NCBI GenBank assembly: GCA_031216915.1 | Contig: CM062294.1 | Location: 387,429,217-387,493,216, forward strand | Direction: 5' to 3' | Length of the DNA: 64,000 nt | DNA from: Pictodentalium vernedei | Taxonomy: Eukaryota > Mollusca > Scaphopoda > Dentaliida > Dentaliidae | In this document: one piece after another, positions 1 through 10,329 of the stretch | How the letters are laid out: each line of letters begins with the position of its first letter | Position numbering within the stretch: position 1 is the stretch's first letter | Program-made: the position numbers and the translations under genes | Notes under the pieces: model-generated | What the model saw: the letters and a program-made list of their open reading frames with translations, nothing else | The model's database searches: none | What the model was told of the DNA's origin: nothing

Positions 1-899
1 TTAGCATAAGCCCAGGAAGTAGAAAGAGCTCTTACTTCATGAGCAGAAATCTTAAGCACAGACTGCTGAGAAGAAGATAAATCTTCATACGCAGTACGGA
101 TAGTTAACTGAATCCATCTAGCAATAGAATGGACTGAAATGTCCTTTCTATTAGGCATCAAAGACAGAAAGAAACGTTTCCGTCCCTTTCTGATGAACTG
201 AGATCTCTGTTTATAGATACGTAGTGCTCTAACAGGACAGAGTAAAGGCCTACGCCCGTCTGAAGACGGAAGAGCCTTAATAACAATAGGTTCCGGATAT
301 TTATTAGGAGCCTGATTCTTAGCTAAAAAACCGACGTTAGTAGTGAAGGTGATAGTGTTCCCAACACTACGATAATGAGAATCATCCACCGATAGTGCAT
401 GAAGCTCACTGACTCTTCTGGCAGAAGAGAAAGCTAAGAGAAAAGCTGTCTTATAAGATAAGAATTTGAAATCTACTGTCCCAAGAGGTTCAAATGGCTT
501 TTCCTTCAATTTAAGGAGAACCCAAGCTAAATTCCACTTAGGAATTAATCTAAGAGTTCTAGGTCTATTTATCGAAAAGTTTCTAACCAATTTCGATAAA
601 GAGACATTAGATCCAATTTGTAAACTATCATGATGTGCATAGGTATCAGATAACATAGATCTATAACCCTTTATAGTAACCGGTTGCAGTTTGATTTCGT
701 CAAACAAGTATACTAGAAAGTTAGCAATGTCTGGTATAGAGGGATCAAATATATCAACAGAATGATCCCTACACCAACGACGGAAAACCTTCCACTTAGC
801 CGCATAGTTTAGCGAAGAGGAGGTCCTCCTACAGTTAGAAATCGCGTCCACTGCTCGTCCTGTAAAGTGCTTGCCATGCAAGAAGGACCGCACAACGGA
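1..899 (-). CDS. DIRS tyrosine recombinase, copy A (partial, cut by window edge)
   Basis: This is the N-terminal and central part of the recombinase that splices the circular DNA intermediate of DIRS elements into the genome. The block corresponds to residue 615 onward of the recombinase ORF of copy B. The stretch with ARRVSEL, which carries the first catalytic Arg, and the HEVR motif are inside the window, but the final residues are cut off at the edge. The upstream reading frame overlaps the RT ORF in another frame, as in copy B. Assignment rests on near identity with B rather than on a separately confirmed start. Confidence 0.8.
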
Positions 900-3124
900 A
901 AAACGTGAAGGTTGAGACCTTGCGGGTTGTGATGCAGTTGGCGCGATTTCCCCTGCCAAAGAAGATCCTCTCGTGGAGGGAGCTTCCGCGGTAGGTCCCA
1001 CAACAGACACCTGAGTAGATTTATCCACGGTCTCTGTGGCGACAGAGATGCTACCAACAGAATCTTGCATTGAGATAGTTTTATCTTTAGCAATACTTGT
1101 TGAATTAACGGCGCTGGAGGATACGCATATCCTATCATTCCGTCCCAAGGGATCGATAGAGCGTCTACAGCAAATGCTCTTGGATCCGGACACGGGGACA
1201 CATACGTCTGCAACTGATTGTTGAGATGTGTCGCAAATAAGTCTATCATTGGCCGTTCCCATTGGTAGCAAATCTGATTGAATACTTGTTTGTTGAGAGT
1301 CCACTCCGACGGCAACAAGCGACCCTTTCGAGAAAGGGAGTCTGCTAGCACATTCAGACGACCCGGTATGTGACGGACCGAAAGAAGAACGTGATGTTCC
1401 AACGCAAACAGAAGGATTCTTTCCGTTAGATTGAACAACGGAACTGAATGAGTGCCTCCCTGATTCCGTATATACGCCACTACTGTCGTATTGTCGGATA
1501 GGATTTGGACATGAGCATCGTGAATAATGTCCATCCAGTGACGTAACGCAAGCCAAATTGACATCATTTCCTTGATGTTTATGTGCTTGCACAGGAATTG
1601 CGGATCCCAAAGACCCTGGCATCTCGAATCCGTTGGGATTAATGATGCACCCCAACCTGTTTGACTGGCATCCGTCATAATGGTAAAACTCGGATCCGGC
1701 AACTGCAGCGGAACTCCTTGAGTTAACCACTGAATGTTTGCCCAAGTCTGAATCTCTTGTTTCACTTGATCTGACAAGAGAACGTCTACATCGAGCGAAT
1801 GAATTTTCACACTCCAATTCTGAGTCAAGAAAATTTGAAGAGGCCGTGTGCGTAGCCGTCCCATCGGAATGAGATCCGCAGCGGCTCCGCACAGACCTAT
1901 CAGTCTCATAAATTCTCTCGCTGTGACTTTGTCTGTATTTAGACAATAGCGAGCGTAACAACTGACTAATTTCGCTCTGGTTAACGGCAGACGAACGAGA
2001 TTGTTGTGCGTCTCGAAGCTCATTCCCAGATGAGTGAATGACTTGGACGGCACCAGATCCGACTTCTCCTCGTTTACTATGAAACCGAGACGTCGGAGCA
2101 ATAGAAGAAGATTCTGAACATCGTTCTGAAGCGTTAACTCGTTGCCGTACCTCTGAAGAATGTCGTCCAGGTAGGCCGACGTTACCGCAGACGAATGAGC
2201 TCGGAAGTAAATCATTACCGAGTTCATTACTCGAGTGAAAGCCCAGGGTGCTAGATTCAATCCGAAGCACATGGCCCGGAACTGATACACCACTCCTAGG
2301 ACTGCGAAGCGTAGATACTTTCGGAATGTCGGATGTACCATGACGTGAAAGTACGCATCTTTGAGATCTATGCTCGTTGCATAATCGTTCACCCGAATAC
2401 TCGCTCTGACCGATCGAATCGTCTCCATATAAAACTTCGGAGCGATGATCAGCTTGTTTATCCAGCTCAAATCTATGACTGGACGGAACGAGCCGTCTGG
2501 TTTCGGAACCAGAAACAGATGGCTGTAGAATCCCAGCGATTCCTGGTTTTCTACGACCTCTACCGCGTTCTTCATTAAAAGAGACTGCACCTCTGATAGC
2601 AGAGCGTCTCTTTTCTGAGGGTTTGACGGAAGATGAGTCCACTTTGGACTTCGAGTTAATGGAGGCTTTCGTTTGAAGGATATCTTTAGACCTTCCGAAG
2701 TCACTCCTCTCACCCAAGGGTCGTCCGTAATCGACGCCCACTCTTGAGAAAAACTCGACAACCTTCCGCCAACCGGAACGCGATAGAGGTTTGAGCCATC
2801 ACCTCCTGGATCTGCGAGGCCTGCGGTAGGAGAAACCACGTCTTCCACGACCCGCACCTCGCCTCGTCGACCTCGGGGCGTCCGACCGATTGTCCCGGCC
2901 TGAAGGACATCCCGAACGAGAGTCGCTATCCTGACGGTCTCTCGAATAAGAGCTAGAGGACGCACCGGAACCTCTATAGGAACCTCTCTTGGGCGGATAA
3001 GACCCAGAAGTGCCCGCCTTATTCGTGTCTGCTGAATCCGACCTTTTAGGAGCGGATCTAAACAACAGAGAATCACTAGCTTTCTTTTTAATATTATCAT
3101 AAATAGCGGAAAGCTTGCCGTCAA
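809..3124 (-). CDS. DIRS reverse transcriptase-RNase H-methyltransferase ORF, copy A
   Basis: A 771-residue polyprotein that makes DNA from the element RNA. Residues of about 185-400 are the reverse transcriptase, with the FLVPKPDGS block, SIDLKDAYFH near 251 and the active-site YLDD at 318-321. Residues of about 480-600 are RNase H, with the acidic residues in TDAS (485), KEMM (519), SDNT (544) and LADSLSR (595). Residues of about 627-720 match the DAM-like methyltransferase domain typical of DIRS elements, with DLFATHLN and YAYPP (666-670). The start overlaps the end of the gag ORF by about 325 bases in another frame, so expression probably relies on the overlapping-frame strategy known in DIRS elements. 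The ORF looks whole. Confidence 0.93.
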   Translation of the reverse strand: MTASFPLFMIILKRKLVILCCLDPLLKGRIQQTRIRRALLGLIRPREVPIEVPVRPLALIRETVRIATLVRDVLQAGTIGRTPRGRRGEVRVVEDVVSPTAGLADPGGDGSNLYRVPVGGRLSSFSQEWASITDDPWVRGVTSEGLKISFKRKPPLTRSPKWTHLPSNPQKRDALLSEVQSLLMKNAVEVVENQESLGFYSHLFLVPKPDGSFRPVIDLSWINKLIIAPKFYMETIRSVRASIRVNDYATSIDLKDAYFHVMVHPTFRKYLRFAVLGVVYQFRAMCFGLNLAPWAFTRVMNSVMIYFRAHSSAVTSAYLDDILQRYGNELTLQNDVQNLLLLLRRLGFIVNEEKSDLVPSKSFTHLGMSFETHNNLVRLPLTRAKLVSCYARYCLNTDKVTAREFMRLIGLCGAAADLIPMGRLRTRPLQIFLTQNWSVKIHSLDVDVLLSDQVKQEIQTWANIQWLTQGVPLQLPDPSFTIMTDASQTGWGASLIPTDSRCQGLWDPQFLCKHINIKEMMSIWLALRHWMDIIHDAHVQILSDNTTVVAYIRNQGGTHSVPLFNLTERILLFALEHHVLLSVRHIPGRLNVLADSLSRKGRLLPSEWTLNKQVFNQICYQWERPMIDLFATHLNNQLQTYVSPCPDPRAFAVDALSIPWDGMIGYAYPPAPLIQQVLLKIKLSQCKILLVASLSPQRPWINLLRCLLWDLPRKLPPREDLLWQGKSRQLHHNPQGLNLHVFPLCGPSCMASTLQDEQWTRFLTVGGPPLR

Positions 3125-4952
3125 AGAGAAGATCTCCTGAGACCGAAGCGACTCTAAGAGAGTTCTTCACCTTAGAATCCACTAGTGTGGATGTAGACAG
3201 GGCTGCGTCACGTCTAACCAACTCCAGATTAGCCACTGAAAGGGCGGAGTTACACGTGGAATAAGCTACTGCCCTTGAAAGAAGTCTTAAGGAGGATTGT
3301 ATATCCTGAAACTCTTCCCCTTGAAGACGCAGTGATAACGCCTTCGTAAGGTGATCTGCGTAAGATAAGGCATCTAAATTGGCTCTGTTAGACGCAATAG
3401 CTGTTTCCAACACTGCGGTTGGAATAGAAGCTGACGACGGTAATGATAGCTCTAAGTCTTCCGCCTCGTCGTCCATACGCAGAGGAACTCTCGGTATACC
3501 CTGACCTGCCGTGTCGAATTTATTCCTTGCATTAATGAAAGGCAGGTTGAGAGTATTTGCGGACAAGAAGCCTGCTTTCCCTGTCCTGGAAGCAAGTTTA
3601 AAAATAGCGTCGTTCAATAATTCAAATGTTCTTGCAACATTATTGGACTGCGACGGAAACTCGGGAGCGATGTCCCTGAACCGCTCGAAAAAATCAGAGT
3701 CCAATGACGCTATAATTCTCCTGTCCGGAAGCGCAGCAGTCTGGCCCGACGGAACAACTTGAGGAAGAAAGTGCCGGATGAAGTCTACGGCAGCTTTGTG
3801 TTGTTCCGAAAGGGATAGCTCCAATTCATCCGTATCCCTTTCACCATCCGGTCGGACCTCCCGATGTTCCCGGTCGTCCGCCCCCGATGCTTCGGCGGAG
3901 CGTACCGACCCAGCGCCGTCGGATAATTCTCGATCCGACACCGTCTCTGTCGGCTGCTGGGATGCTGCGATAAGCTGTGCTATCTGCACTAGAATGTCCG
4001 ACGTCGAGACCTGCGGAGGAGCGGTCTTTCGCTGCTTTGCCGAGGGCAGCTCCGCATCAGATGGCTCCCGCATACTTTTCCTATGCGAACGTCCGGAGTC
4101 CATCGGTCTCGAGTCCCTGGCTGCCGGATGGTGTGACCTGGTCGCCGAATAATCCTTCCTCGGCGAAGCTGGCAAGATATCGGAGGTCACGCAGCCAAGG
4201 TGCGGTCGTGTGCGCCGGCGAGAAGAGGAAGCCTTAACAGTCTCTGCGGACTGCTTATACAACGGAGCGTCCCGAGCGACGGACGTATGCTCCGCTAAAG
4301 ACACATTTTGTACCACAACATCTGGTCCCAGATGTTGTTGTACGAGAGAGGGGCCTCTCTCGCTCGCGGCCCGGCTGGACCTGGACGAGCTAGGAACCGG
4401 ACTAAAAGGCTTCCTCCGTTCTCGTTCACTATCCGCCGTCACTGGGTGTGCATCTATTATTTTTATAGTGCTCGCATCACCCAAAATTTCCTCTTGGACC
4501 GCCTCGGACGAACCCGGCTGCCGAACCATTCGGTGAATGGACGCTACACCGGGCGAGCTAGCGGACGACATTTGTCTAATCTCCATGAGCACTTTTGCCG
4601 CTAGCTCTGTATTTAATTGTGACGACGGACGCACACTTGAAGAAGATAACATGGAAACATCACCCTGTTCTGGTTCCTCTGAAATAGAAACTGAGAGAGT
4701 AGAGTGACCTTGTGGAGAAAGAGCCGGCATCGCTCTTTCTCCAGAAACAACATATCGTGACACACGTTTCCAATGTTTCTCATCCCAATGTTCACATACA
4801 GGACAGGGATTAATGCGAGAACACTGACTACAATTTATGCAATAATCATGAAAGTCAGAGGAAGATTTCTTCCTATTACAATTTGAACAAGTTCCTTTCA
4901 TTGTGAAGGAACAACAATAAGTCCTAGTTACTCGCAAAAACCCCTGACACAA
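2799..4952 (-). CDS. DIRS gag-like ORF1, copy A
   Basis: A 717-residue ORF in the position of the DIRS gag-like protein, which is thought to bind element RNA. The N-terminus has a Cys/His cluster (Cys 22, 25, 38, 41, 44, 50, 53 and His 35, followed by HW at 55-56) that could hold zinc. The middle is rich in Ser, Arg and acidic residues. The C-terminus is a basic Gly/Arg/Ser-rich tail, plausible for nucleic acid binding. Met18 (MKGTCSNC) is an alternative start, because the related ORF in copy F begins close to the same cluster. The ORF looks whole. The role is inferred from position and composition. Confidence 0.85.
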   Translation of the reverse strand: MCQGFLRVTRTYCCSFTMKGTCSNCNRKKSSSDFHDYCINCSQCSRINPCPVCEHWDEKHWKRVSRYVVSGERAMPALSPQGHSTLSVSISEEPEQGDVSMLSSSSVRPSSQLNTELAAKVLMEIRQMSSASSPGVASIHRMVRQPGSSEAVQEEILGDASTIKIIDAHPVTADSERERRKPFSPVPSSSRSSRAASERGPSLVQQHLGPDVVVQNVSLAEHTSVARDAPLYKQSAETVKASSSRRRTRPHLGCVTSDILPASPRKDYSATRSHHPAARDSRPMDSGRSHRKSMREPSDAELPSAKQRKTAPPQVSTSDILVQIAQLIAASQQPTETVSDRELSDGAGSVRSAEASGADDREHREVRPDGERDTDELELSLSEQHKAAVDFIRHFLPQVVPSGQTAALPDRRIIASLDSDFFERFRDIAPEFPSQSNNVARTFELLNDAIFKLASRTGKAGFLSANTLNLPFINARNKFDTAGQGIPRVPLRMDDEAEDLELSLPSSASIPTAVLETAIASNRANLDALSYADHLTKALSLRLQGEEFQDIQSSLRLLSRAVAYSTCNSALSVANLELVRRDAALSTSTLVDSKVKNSLRVASVSGDLLFDGKLSAIYDNIKKKASDSLLFRSAPKRSDSADTNKAGTSGSYPPKRGSYRGSGASSSSYSRDRQDSDSRSGCPSGRDNRSDAPRSTRRGAGRGRRGFSYRRPRRSRR

Positions 4953-5787
4953 AGATACATAATAACATGATCCATTAATAAATGAAAAAACAATTGCAAA
5001 ACAAAATAATTTTGAAAAAATATTTTTTCAGAGAAGCCCAAGTTGCTGAAAAGTAACGTTGAGCCCCGATGGATCCGATGGCAAAGTGTGGTCAAAAATT
5101 TTAAAATTATATAAAATAATTAATGAGACACTTTCGGATAATATAAATGTATCTTATAATGAGATAAACTACCTCAAAGGCAAACAGCCCCCCTCAAAAA
5201 AGGCTGTTGCCAATGAAAACAAACAGTGTAAACACAGAAGAAAACATGACTCCAGGCACTGAAAAAACTGGCCCGGAATCAGTCCTCAATTACACTCTAT
5301 CTGATGCAAAACAGAGACTCCCAGGGGAGAATCTGCAGAACATCAGATGGAAGATGCAGAACACAAACGTTATACACCCATGGGTGAAAACGTAACTATG
5401 GGGAAAATAACAGAAAACATTCTGTAACCAAGCAACTCTCCCAGGGAAATTTTAGAAATGAAACTTCTCAAAAATATGCCAAAAGCATGGGAGAATTGCA
5501 AGGGGGGACTTTAGAAGGTTAGGGGAGAGGAAACACTGAATAAGCAGTGCAACAATTAGCAAGAATGACAACAAGAGGCGTTTGCCTCGAAAATAGGCAA
5601 CTTAACATAATTTTAACAAAAAATTTTAAGTACAGCCCTGATTATTTTTTGCCACTTCTTTTTTCCTCTCCTCCTTCTATCCTCCTTAGAATCACATTTT
5701 CTCCAAGAATTACGTGTCTGGCATCCTTTAAACTGAGATTTACAAGCACAAAGATCAGTGAGATGTTGACTGATGAAGGGCCAAACA

Positions 5788-5990
5788 GAGAATGATATTT
5801 GGCGCCAATTTCGGGACGACTGCGTCACTGCGCATGCGCAGTAGAGTCGTACTATGGAGGTCCTTTAGGACATGATTTCTTTTTGTTTTGGATGCAAATT
5901 TTGGGGATTGGGGGGCAAAATTTGTGTTTGGCCCTGGTTTTTGTGGAGTTAGCACCAGCTAAGTCTGGGTCATTGGTACAGTATAAAAAT
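5788..5990 (-). repeat. Right inverted terminal repeat of DIRS copy A
   Basis: This is the reverse complement of the left terminal repeat type seen at 15905-16133, ending in the tip GTATAAAAAT. It contains the palindrome TGCGCATGCGCA at 5829-5840. The flank begins ATCC and belongs to element F. Confidence 0.9.
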
Positions 5991-6535
5991 ATCCAACCTC
6001 TCAATTACTTCGATAAAAAATAGGAGAAGACATAGGAATTACATATATCCTTCTCTTTATAAGAAAAGAGAATGACATAACACCAACAATGTAACTGAGA
6101 ATTACATAATTTCTCTATTTAATGCCAGCATAACCCATTATGCTAATTCAGTGAATGAAACCAATTATAAAGCTAGTCCAGAAAATGAGATGCTTTATAC
6201 TAATTTAAAAGTGTCTGAGGACTGTATAGAGATGCTCGTATGACAGGTGACATATACAAATGCTTCACAGTGAGCTACACTTTAAAAACAGTACATAAAT
6301 GAGACATAGTTATTGCTTCACACCGAGATACACGTTAAAATCACCCAGCACCGATGCTGGACTACTGTCTCTGGAGGAGGTATTCCTTTGCTTTTCACTA
6401 TAAAGCCAGATGACATAAGGGAAAAACCATCACCTCCCCCCCCCCTTCCCCTGAAGGACAATTCCTCAGAACGAAGAGGGCAGCAGAACAGCATCAGTGC
6501 TCAAGCAGACTGCCTAACACCTTCTAGATGTAATA

Positions 6536-8771
6536 TTAATGGACGACATTCTGAGCAAGAGAAAGAGGACCCAAAGAACTAAGGTCACTGGAGATGGAGA
6601 GAAAGGCCGTTTTATAGGTCAAGAATTTGAACTCTACATCGTCTAATGGCTCAAATGGAGCTTCATGAAGCTTCAACAGAGCCCAAGCCAAATTCCATTT
6701 AGGAATTAATCTGAGGGTTCTAGATCTATTAAGACCCTGGCACTTCAAGTCTGCGGGACTTAGGGACGCGCCCCAGCCTGTCTGACTCGCATCCGCCATA
6801 ATCGTGAAAGCCGGATCCGGTAGATGAAGTGGAACTCCCTGCACAGCCACTGGAGATCCGCCCAAATCTGAACCTTTTCTTTTATTAGGTTTGTTAAAAC
6901 AATCCTGGTTTCGAGCGAATGCGTCTTCACACTCGTTCTGAGAAAAGAATATCTGGAGGGCATGCCAGCGCAGGCATTCCATTGGAATAAGATCTGCAGC
7001 TGCTCGGCACAGCCCCATCAATTGCATAAACTCCCTCACAGTTACTGTGGGAGAATTTAGACAAAAGCGAGCATAACAACTGACTAATTTCGTTCTGGGT
7101 AACAGCAGATGAACCAGGTTGTTGAGAGTCTCGAAGCACATTCCCAAGTGAATGAAGGACTTGGACGGAGCTAGATACGACTTTTTCTCGTTTACTATGA
7201 AACCGAGAAGTCAGAACAAGTGAAGCAGACTCTGAACATCGTTCTGAAGAATAATTCTGTTGCCGTATCTCTGAAGAATGTCGTCCAAGTAAGCAGACGT
7301 TACCACAGACGAATGAGCTCGGAGGGATGACATTACCAAGTTCATTATTCGAGTGCCCAAGGAGCTTCGTTCAGACCGAAGCACATTGCTCTGAACTGAT
7401 AAACCTCTCCTTGCACGGCAAAGCGCTGGTACTTTCTGAATGCCGGATGTACCAGAACATGATAGTACGTGTCCTTCAGATCTATGTTTGCCGCATAGTT
7501 GTCCACTCGAATGCTCACCCTTACTGACCGATTGGTTTCCATATAGAACCTTGGAGCTACAATCAACTTGTTTATCCAGCACAAGTCTATTACCGGTCGG
7601 AATGAGCCGTGTGGCTTCGGTACGAGGAACAGGTGACTGTAAAAACCTGGAGAATTTTGATTCTCGACGACCTCTACTACTTTCTTTAATAAGAGAGCCT
7701 GTACCTCCGCAAGGAGAGACACTCTTTTGAGAGGACCCGCCAGAAGATTTGTCCAATGCAGACATCTTGTAAGTGGGGGCTTTGCTTGGAATGATAGCCG
7801 CAGGCCTTCCGAGACTATATTCCTCACCCACTGATCTTCCATGACTTCCATCCAGTTGCTCGCACCAACTGGAAGGCAACAGAGGTCTTGTCCATCACCT
7901 GCACGACTTACGAGGCTTGCAGGATGAGAAACTATGTCCTCTCTGCGAAAAACCTCGTCCCGGTGGCCTAGGGGTGTCTGACCTATAGTCTTGATCAGAC
8001 CTGTGCCCCTTTCCCGAGTCGCTATACTGACGACCTCCGGAGTAACTATAAGAGGGTTTCTTATACCCTCGTGGGGAGTTCTCTTTAGTTGATTGTTAAG
8101 TGAAACGACCTCACCTACTCCAGTCTGCTGAAGCATGTTGTTGAGAAGCAGATTTCAGTAGCAGTGCACTGGAAGCTTTCTTTGTAGCCTATTCATAGAC
8201 TAACGAAAGCTTGTCGTCAAATAGAGTATGTCCGGAGACCGGAGCGACTTGGAGAGAGCTTTTCACCCTGTCATCTGTAAGTGATGATGACGCAAGGGCT
8301 GCATTACGTCTAACCAACTCCAAATTTGCCACTGTCAGGGTGGAGTTGTACGTGGCATACATGACTGCCCTGGAAAGAAATCTTAGTGAGGAACAAATGT
8401 CCTCAAATTCCTTCCCATTTAGACATTGCACCATAGCACTGGTGAGATGGTCTGCATAGGACACTGCGTCCAGACTCGCTCTATTGGATGAAATAGCACA
8501 TTCCATCACATCTGAGCGTAACTTGAATGACGTAGGTGCTCTTGCACTTGCTGGGATGCTGCGATGAACAGCACAATCTGCGACAGCAAGTCCGTTACAG
8601 AGGTTTGCGGAGCAGCGGTCTTCTGGTTTTTTTCTGCTTGCTGCTCCTGGGACGGAGATAGATCTCTTCTCTGCACGTCCCAATGAACGAAGCCTCGGTT
8701 CGCTAGCTACCGGATGGTCCAACTTCACGGGCGAAGAATGGCTCCATCTTTGCGCAGCTGGCTGGATATCC
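6536..8771 (-). pseudogene. Decayed recombinase, RT and gag remnants of DIRS copy F
   Basis: Minus-strand remnants recognisable by similarity to the whole copies. The recombinase C-terminal region and RPVIDL-type RT blocks lie in about 6536-8136, and the gag-like central part lies in about 8189-8771. The region is shorter than in whole copies and carries many breaks. It is a fossil of a lineage distinct from A, B and C; several residues differ consistently, and its right tip has the GGGCCATTGG variant shared with copy G. Confidence 0.82.
8764..8771. repeat. Target site duplication of the I/Nimb LINE, left copy
   Basis: GGATATCC sits here and again at 27619-27626, flanking the LINE. Joined once, it restores the F gag sequence that is continuous in the other DIRS copies (compare CTGGATATCCGAGG at about 14429 in copy D). 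Confidence 0.9.
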
Positions 8772-9336
8772 AAATTATTTATTATTATTTATTGGTGCTT
8801 AATGCCACATCAGCAGCTAAGACTATATCATTACGAGAAAACGGTGGAAAGTAAAATGTAATTATCAGTTATGAAGTAAAAAGATTGAATAAAAATAGAA
8901 AATAACTACAACAGATCTGTCAAAGACAGGAGTGAATTGAACACCAATGAGTAATGAGATAACAGAAGTGAATCAACCTTATGAATTGAGATTTCAAGAG
9001 TCTAGATAAAAAGAATAACAATTTTAAAAATTATTAAAAAGGTTGATTTCCTTCAGGAACGACAGAAATTTATGTGGATTTGTATAGTAAAATAGGTCTC
9101 GAAGAGACACAACATTAAAGTACTGTCGTCTAACAAGATTAAAATCAGTAGAATGTAAAAGAAAGTGTTCCACTGATAGCACCTGCTGACAGGGAACACA
9201 CTCTGGTCGCATATTACCCTCTAACAAAAAGGAATGTGTAAATCGTGTATGACCAATATGACATCATGTCAAAACTGCAAGATCCTTTCTACAAAGGTTA
9301 CTAGATGGGTAGTGACCAGAAAGAGTTGGTCGGAAA
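8772..9336 (-). mobile_element. I/Nimb-type LINE, 3' part
   Basis: The 3' end of a non-LTR retrotransposon whose remainder is at 23393-27618; DIRS copy D has split it. On the minus strand it holds the C-terminal end of ORF2 (9024-9336), a 3' untranslated region (about 8790-9023) and an AT-rich (AATA/TTA) tail at 8772-8790. The two halves join in frame across the D insertion as NIP followed by FRPTLSGHYPS, the usual context between RNase H and the C-terminal Cys/His region in I-type elements. Full length without D and B is about 4.8 kb. Confidence 0.9.
9024..9336 (-). pseudogene. LINE ORF2 C-terminal region (Cys/His region)
   Basis: Encodes a stretch with PECVPC, then VEHFLLHSTDFNLVRR and a final FLKEINLF, matching the C-terminal zinc-knuckle-like and tail region of I-clade ORF2 proteins. 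It continues the RNase H region found at 23393-23652 on the far side of DIRS copy D. The reading frame is interrupted by an in-frame stop between the FRPTLSG block (about 9300-9336) and GNMRPEC (about 9200), where the usual IGHTR-type context is garbled (a TGA in the ACATGATG stretch near 9265). The LINE ORF2 is non-functional. Confidence 0.8.
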
Positions 9337-9563
9337 GTTAAAAAATTTATAGTAATTTCTATATTTTTTATACTTACCAATGACCCAGACATAGCTGGTG
9401 CTAACTCTTAAAATATAGGGCCAAACACAAATTTTGCCCCCCAATCCCCAAAATTTGCATCTAAAACCAAAGAAAACATGTCCTGAATGGCCCTCCACAC
9501 TTCACCTCTACTGCGCATGCGCAGTGTCAAGGACGTTCCGAAATTGGCGCCATTAATCATTCT
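9337..9563 (-). repeat. Left inverted terminal repeat of DIRS copy D
   Basis: Begins GTTAAAAAATTTATAG. It is complementary to the D right repeat at 23193-23392 from CCAATGACCCAGAC inward to ATTCTA. It carries TGCGCATGCGCA at 9512-9523. The inner sequence (ACATAGCTGGTGCTAACTC, then TTAAAATATAGGG) is the subtype shared with copies E and, more loosely, H. Confidence 0.9.
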
Positions 9564-9638
9564 AATAACCAGTGCCTGGAAAGCGCTATGTACTCAGCGG
9601 GGAGGCAAGAGTTCCCAACTCCTGGGAGGGCCATCCCC

Positions 9639-9720
9639 GTCTGGGTCATTGGTAAGTATAAAAAATATAGAAATTACTATAAATTTTTTAACATTTTTAT
9701 ACTGTACCAATGACCCAGAC
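9639..9720 (-). repeat. Internal complementary region (ICR) of DIRS copy D
   Basis: The complement of the outer left tip followed directly by the complement of the outer right tip, meeting at TTTAAC-ATTTTT. This is the diagnostic DIRS structure that templates the circle junction. Confidence 0.9.
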
Positions 9721-10329
9721 ATAGCTGAATAGTAAAAAGGCTGGAGGGCCAAGGACATAAAGCAAGATGGAATACGGTCAATAATATAAAATAGAGTCAT
9801 CCCCTCTAGGGAAAAAGAAGTAATAGGCCTTACATGTATCTTTCTTATTTATGATAAATTAGAAAGATACAACACCTTCCAAAATTGAGCATCATACACC
9901 CATGTACTCTATTAATATCCAATATAATTCTTATACTAATAATTTTTAAAGTAAGCCAATAAATAAAGTAAGTCTAGAGAATAGAGACTCTTATACTCCT
10001 TAAAAGTGTCTGAGGATTGCATAATCATGTCCGTTGACACATGCAATATTCAAAAGCTATACTTTAAAAACTAAGACTTGAATGAATTTTTAAAACATAA
10101 ACTTCTCACTAAACAACCATCCCAATAACAGCTCAGAATTACTAACTCCGGAGGAGGTATCCCCTTGTTTTCATAGTAAAACAGGTGACCCAAGGGAACA
10201 CCCTCCCCCCCCCCCCCCCCCTTTTTCTTGCCCTGGGTCAAATAGCCCAGAGTGAAGAGGGCAGCAGAACGGAGTCACTGCCGAAACAGACAGCTTACCT
10301 AGCTATAGTAGCAACTGTTAAGTGAATGA

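Larger units (their letters stand above)
1..5990 (-). mobile_element. DIRS retrotransposon copy A (left part outside window)
   Basis: Tyrosine-recombinase retrotransposon of the DIRS group, read on the minus strand. Visible parts from right to left are the right inverted terminal repeat (5788-5990), a leader, a gag-like ORF, an RT-RNase H-methyltransferase ORF and the start of the recombinase ORF. The sequence matches copy B almost base for base at a constant offset of about 17038, so its left end should lie about 1.1 kb left of the window. It sits inside the older DIRS copy F: the bases after its right end (ATCCAA...) continue F sequence that lines up with the post-ICR region of B, C and G. 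The visible part looks whole and young. Confidence 0.93.
5991..8771 (-). mobile_element. Old DIRS copy F, left visible part
   Basis: A segment of an older DIRS element, interrupted on its left by copy A and on its right by the I/Nimb LINE. It opens with the region that follows the ICR in the other copies: a short hairpin near 6051-6072, then the terminal block with the poly-C tract at 6436-6445. It continues through recombinase and RT remnants to the middle of the gag-like ORF. The other part of F is at 27627-29295, and its left end lies outside the window beyond copy A. It is heavily broken (many breaks) and is the oldest insertion in the nested block, because every other element here lies within it. 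Confidence 0.88.

Noticed and set aside
3511-4604. Plus-strand open frames of 80-150 codons over the DIRS gag-like regions (also near 20417-21642, 34570-35795 and 42519-43159)
   Set aside because: They are antisense shadows of the Ser/Arg-rich gag-like ORF, recur only because the copies are near identical, and show no motif of their own.
6313-6582. Plus-strand ORF with a proline run
   Set aside because: The prolines are the poly-C tract of DIRS copy F; not a gene.
9301-9498. Small ORFs within the DIRS terminal repeats (also 15966-16241, 22790-22990, 30122-30415, 37616-37867, 60398-60637)
   Set aside because: Frames through non-coding inverted repeats; they recur because the repeats recur.
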